A stretch of DNA of 60,000 nt from Tubulanus polymorphus (Eukaryota; Nemertea; Palaeonemertea; Tubulaniformes; Tubulanidae): contig NC_134030.1 of assembly GCF_964204645.1 (NCBI RefSeq), positions 13,360,447 to 13,420,446 on the forward strand, in the 5' to 3' direction. The notes under the pieces are model-generated. The model was not told the origin of the DNA. It saw nothing but the letters and a program-made list of their open reading frames with translations, and did not search any database. Made by a program: the position numbers and the translations under genes. Of this stretch, positions 56,901 to 60,000 are shown piece after piece; positions within the stretch are counted from its first letter, which is position 1; each line of letters begins with the position of its first letter.

Positions 56901-59900
56901 AAAAAAATGAAAATGTCAATGCGCAAAAGCGCTCAAATCGACGGGAAAAGCACATTTCGACATATTTCGACCCGAAAACGTCGTTCAGTGCGAGAAAAGA
57001 TGTTTTCTCATCAAGTTTTTTCCGTATCGAAAAAATGAAATTGTCGTTCCGCAAAAGCGCTCAAATCGACGGAAAAAGCACATTTCGACCAGAAAACGTC
57101 GTTCAGCGCGAGAAAAGACGTTTTCTCGTCAAGTTTTCCCCGTATCAAAAAAAATGAAATTGTCGATGCGCAAAAGCTCTCAAATCGACGGAAAAAGCAC
57201 ATTTCGACCCGAAAACGTCGTTCAGCGCGAGAAAAGACGTTTTCTCATCAAGTTTTCCCCGTATCAATAAAAATGAAATTGTCGATGCGCAAAAGCTCTC
57301 AAATCGACGGAAAAAGCACATTTCGACCCGAAAACGTCGTTCAGCGCGAGAAAATACGTTTTCTCATCAAGTTTTCCCCGTATCAAAAAAAATGAAATTG
57401 TCGATGCGCAAAAGCGCTCAAATCGACGGAAAAAGCACATTTCGACCCGAAAACGTCTTTCAGCGCGAGAAAAGACGTTTTCTCATCAAGTTTTCCCCGT
57501 TTCGAAAAATGAAAATGTCGATGCGCAAAAGCGCTCAAATCGACGGGAAAAGCACATTTCGACACATTTCGACCCGAAAACGTCTTTCAGTGCGAGAAAA
57601 GACGTTTTCTCATCAGATCTTCCCGTATCGAAAAAATGAAAATGTCGATGCGCAAAAGCGCTCAAATCGACGGGAAAAGCACATTTCGAAACGAAAACGT
57701 CTTTCAGCGCGTGAAAAGACGTTTCCTCATCAGATCTTCCACGCATCGAAAACAATGAAAAATGAAATTGTCGATGCGCAAAAGCGCTCAAATCGACGGG
57801 AAAAGCAAATTTCGACACATTTCGACCCGAAAACGTCTTTCAGCGCGAGAAAAGACGTTTTCTCATCAGATCTACCCCGTATCGAAAAAATGAAAATGTC
57901 GATGCGCAAAAGCGCTCAAATCGACGGGAAAAGCACATTTCGACCCGAAAACGTCGTTCAGCGCGACAAAAGATGTTTTCTCATCAGATCTTCCCCGTAT
58001 CGAATAAATGAACATGTCGATATGCAAAAGCGCTCAAATCGATTGTAAAAGCACATTTCGACACATTTCGACCCGAAAACGTCGTTCAGCGCGAGAAAAG
58101 ACGTTTTCTCATCAAGTTTTCCCCATATCGAAAAAATGAAAATATCGATGCGCAAAAGTGCTCAAATCGACGGAAAAAGCACATTTCGACCCGAAAACGT
58201 CGTTCAGTGCGAGAAAAGACGTTTTCTCATCAAGTTTTCTCCGTATCGAAAAAATGAAATTGTCTTTGCGCAAAAGTGCTCAAATCGACGGAAAAAGCAC
58301 ATTTCGACACGAAAACGTCGTTCAGCGCGAGAAAAGACGTTTTCTCATCAAGTTTTCCCCGTATCGAAAAAAGGAAAATGTCGGTGCGCAAAAGGGCTCA
58401 AATCGACGGGAAAAGTACATTTCGACACATTTCGAACTGAAAACGTCGTTCAGCGCGAGAAAAGACGTTTTCTCATCAAGTTTTCCCCGTATCAAAAAAA
58501 TGAAATTGTCGATGCGCGAAAGCGCTCAAATCGACGGGAAAAGCACATTTCTACCCGAAAATTGCGTTCAGCGCGAGAAAAGACGTTTTCTCATCAAGTT
58601 TTCCCCGCATCGAAAAAAATGAAAATGTCGATGCGCAAAAGCGCTCAAATCGACGGGAAAAGCACATTTCGACACATTTCGACCCGAAAACGTCGTTCAG
58701 TGCGAGAAAAGATGTTTTCTCGTCAAGTTTTCTCGGTATCGAAAAAATGAAATTGTCGATGCGCAAAAGCGCTCAAATCGACGGAAAAAGCACATTTCGA
58801 CCAGAAAACGTCGTTCAGCGCGAGAAAAGACGTTTTCTCATCAAGTTTTCCCCGTATCGAAAAAATGAAAATGTCGATGCGCAAAAGCGCTCAAATCGAC
58901 GGGAAAAGTACATTTCGACATATTTCGACCCGAAAACGTCGTTCAGCGCGAGAAAAGATTTTTTCTCATCAAGTTTTCTCCGTATCGAAAAAATGAAAAT
59001 GTCGATGCGCAAAAGCGCTCAAATCGACGGAAAAAGCACATTTCGACACATTTCGACCCGAAAACGTCGTTCAGCGCGAGAAAAGATGTTTTTGTCATCA
59101 AGTTTTCTCCGTATCGAAAAAATGAAATTGTCGATGCGCAAAAGCGCTCAAATCGACGGAAAAAGCACATTTCGACCAGAAAACGTCGTTCAACGCGAGA
59201 AAAGACGTTTTGTCATCAAGTTTTCCCCGTATCGAAAAAAATGAAAATGTCAATGCGCAAAAGCGCTCAAATCGACGGGAAAAGCACATTTCGACATATT
59301 TCGACCCGAAAACGTCGTTCAGTGCGAGAAAAGATGTTTTCTCATCAAGTTTTTTCCGTATCGAAAAAATGAAATTGTCGTTCCGCAAAAGCGCTCAAAT
59401 CGACGGAAAAAGCACATTTCGACCAGAAAACGTCGTTCAGCGCGAGAAAATACGTTTTCTCATCAAGTTTTCCCCGTATCAAATAAAAATGAAATTGTCG
59501 ATGCGCAAAAGCTCTCAAATCGACGGAAAAAGCACATTTCGACCCGAAAACGTCGTTCAGCGCGAGAAAATACGTTTTCTCATCAAGTTTTCCCCGTATC
59601 AAAAAAAATGAAATTATCGATGCGCAAAAGCGCTCAAATCGACGGAAAAAGCACATTTCGACCCGAATACTTCGTTCAGCGCGAGAAAAGACGTTTTCTC
59701 ATCAAGTTTTCCCCGTATCGAAAAAATGAAAATGTCGATGCGCAAAAGTGCTCAAATCGACGGAAAAAGCACATTTCAACCCGAAAACGTCGTTCAGCGC
59801 GAGAAAAGACGGTTCTCATCAAGTTTTCCCCGTATCGAAAAAATGAAATTGTCTATGCGCAAAAGTGCTCAAATCAACGGAAAAAGCACATTTCGACCCG

Positions 59901-60000
59901 AAAACGTCGTTCAGCGCGAGAAAAGACGTTTTCTCATCAAGTTTTCCCCGTATCGAAAAAATGAAAATGTCGATGCGCAAAAGCGCTCAAATCGACGGGA
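53996..60000. repeat. ~119-bp satellite array
   Basis: About 50 head-to-tail monomers of roughly 118-120 bp, continuing past the window end. Each contains GTCGATGCGCAAAAGCGCTC, an ACATTTCGACCCGAAAACG block, TTCAGCGCGAGAAAAGACG and TCCCCGTATCGAAAAA. Some monomers have an extra ~10 bp from a doubled ACATTTCG motif, or GATCTT in place of AGTTTT. Within each monomer GAAAACGTC and GACGTTTTC form a 9-bp inverted repeat. Open frames on both strands follow from the repeat and are not counted as genes. Confidence 0.95.

Overview
The window is a stretch of eukaryotic, most likely marine invertebrate, nuclear DNA made mostly of mobile elements. The animal assignment rests on the mix seen: CR1/L2-like and other Jockey-superfamily LINE remains, a BEL/Pao LTR retrotransposon with a 5-bp target duplication, tRNA-derived SINE heads, fold-back elements, long microsatellites and a large satellite array. 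No ribosomal RNA, bacterial operon or CRISPR array is present. I cannot name the species.

The main object is a 19.1-kb integrated virus-like element of Polinton/adintovirus type at 1031-20168. It starts with 5'-AG, ends with CT-3' and is bounded by an exact 6-bp target duplication (GTACTT). Each end is a long near-perfect palindrome (1031-1182 and 20055-20168) folding around the same 10-nt loop, in opposite orientation at the two ends, as expected of hairpin telomeres. Inside, two gene blocks converge on a repeat-rich AT spacer (10967-11764). The plus-strand block has an HNH nuclease, two small membrane proteins, a retroviral-type integrase with chromodomain, and an A32/FtsK-like packaging ATPase. 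The minus-strand block, read from the right end, has a small basic protein, a penton-like minor capsid protein, several small membrane proteins, a conserved 318-aa protein, a coiled-coil/membrane protein, the major capsid protein and a C2H2 zinc-finger protein. No DNA polymerase B was found. Most large genes carry stops or frameshifts, while six smaller ORFs are intact. The element has been hit by a LINE (3178-5262), a 3.0-kb fold-back transposon (7470-10476), a ~0.67-kb insertion (16843-17513) and possibly a solo LTR.

A related, truncated and internally duplicated piece lies at 23745-30500: membrane protein-MCP-integrase twice in tandem, then ATPase and the two small membrane-protein genes, all on the plus strand. 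Its gene order differs from the complete copy. Most genes of both copies start in the context ATAAATG.

The rest: host-like non-coding DNA with a SINE-like fold-back repeat (22195-22560); an internally deleted BEL/Pao element (34588-39042) with a young internal duplication; a 200-bp palindrome (40656-40861); a GC-rich PIF/Harbinger-like MITE (43139-43468); one candidate host exon (44311-44843); a CT-rich minisatellite (47367-47928); two SINE copies (49374-49810); a 5'-truncated LINE (50465-53160); and a ~119-bp satellite from about 53996 to the window end.

Functional calls for the viral genes come from motifs read by eye, with no database search. Several listed ORFs begin at non-ATG codons, so starts inside broken genes are approximate.
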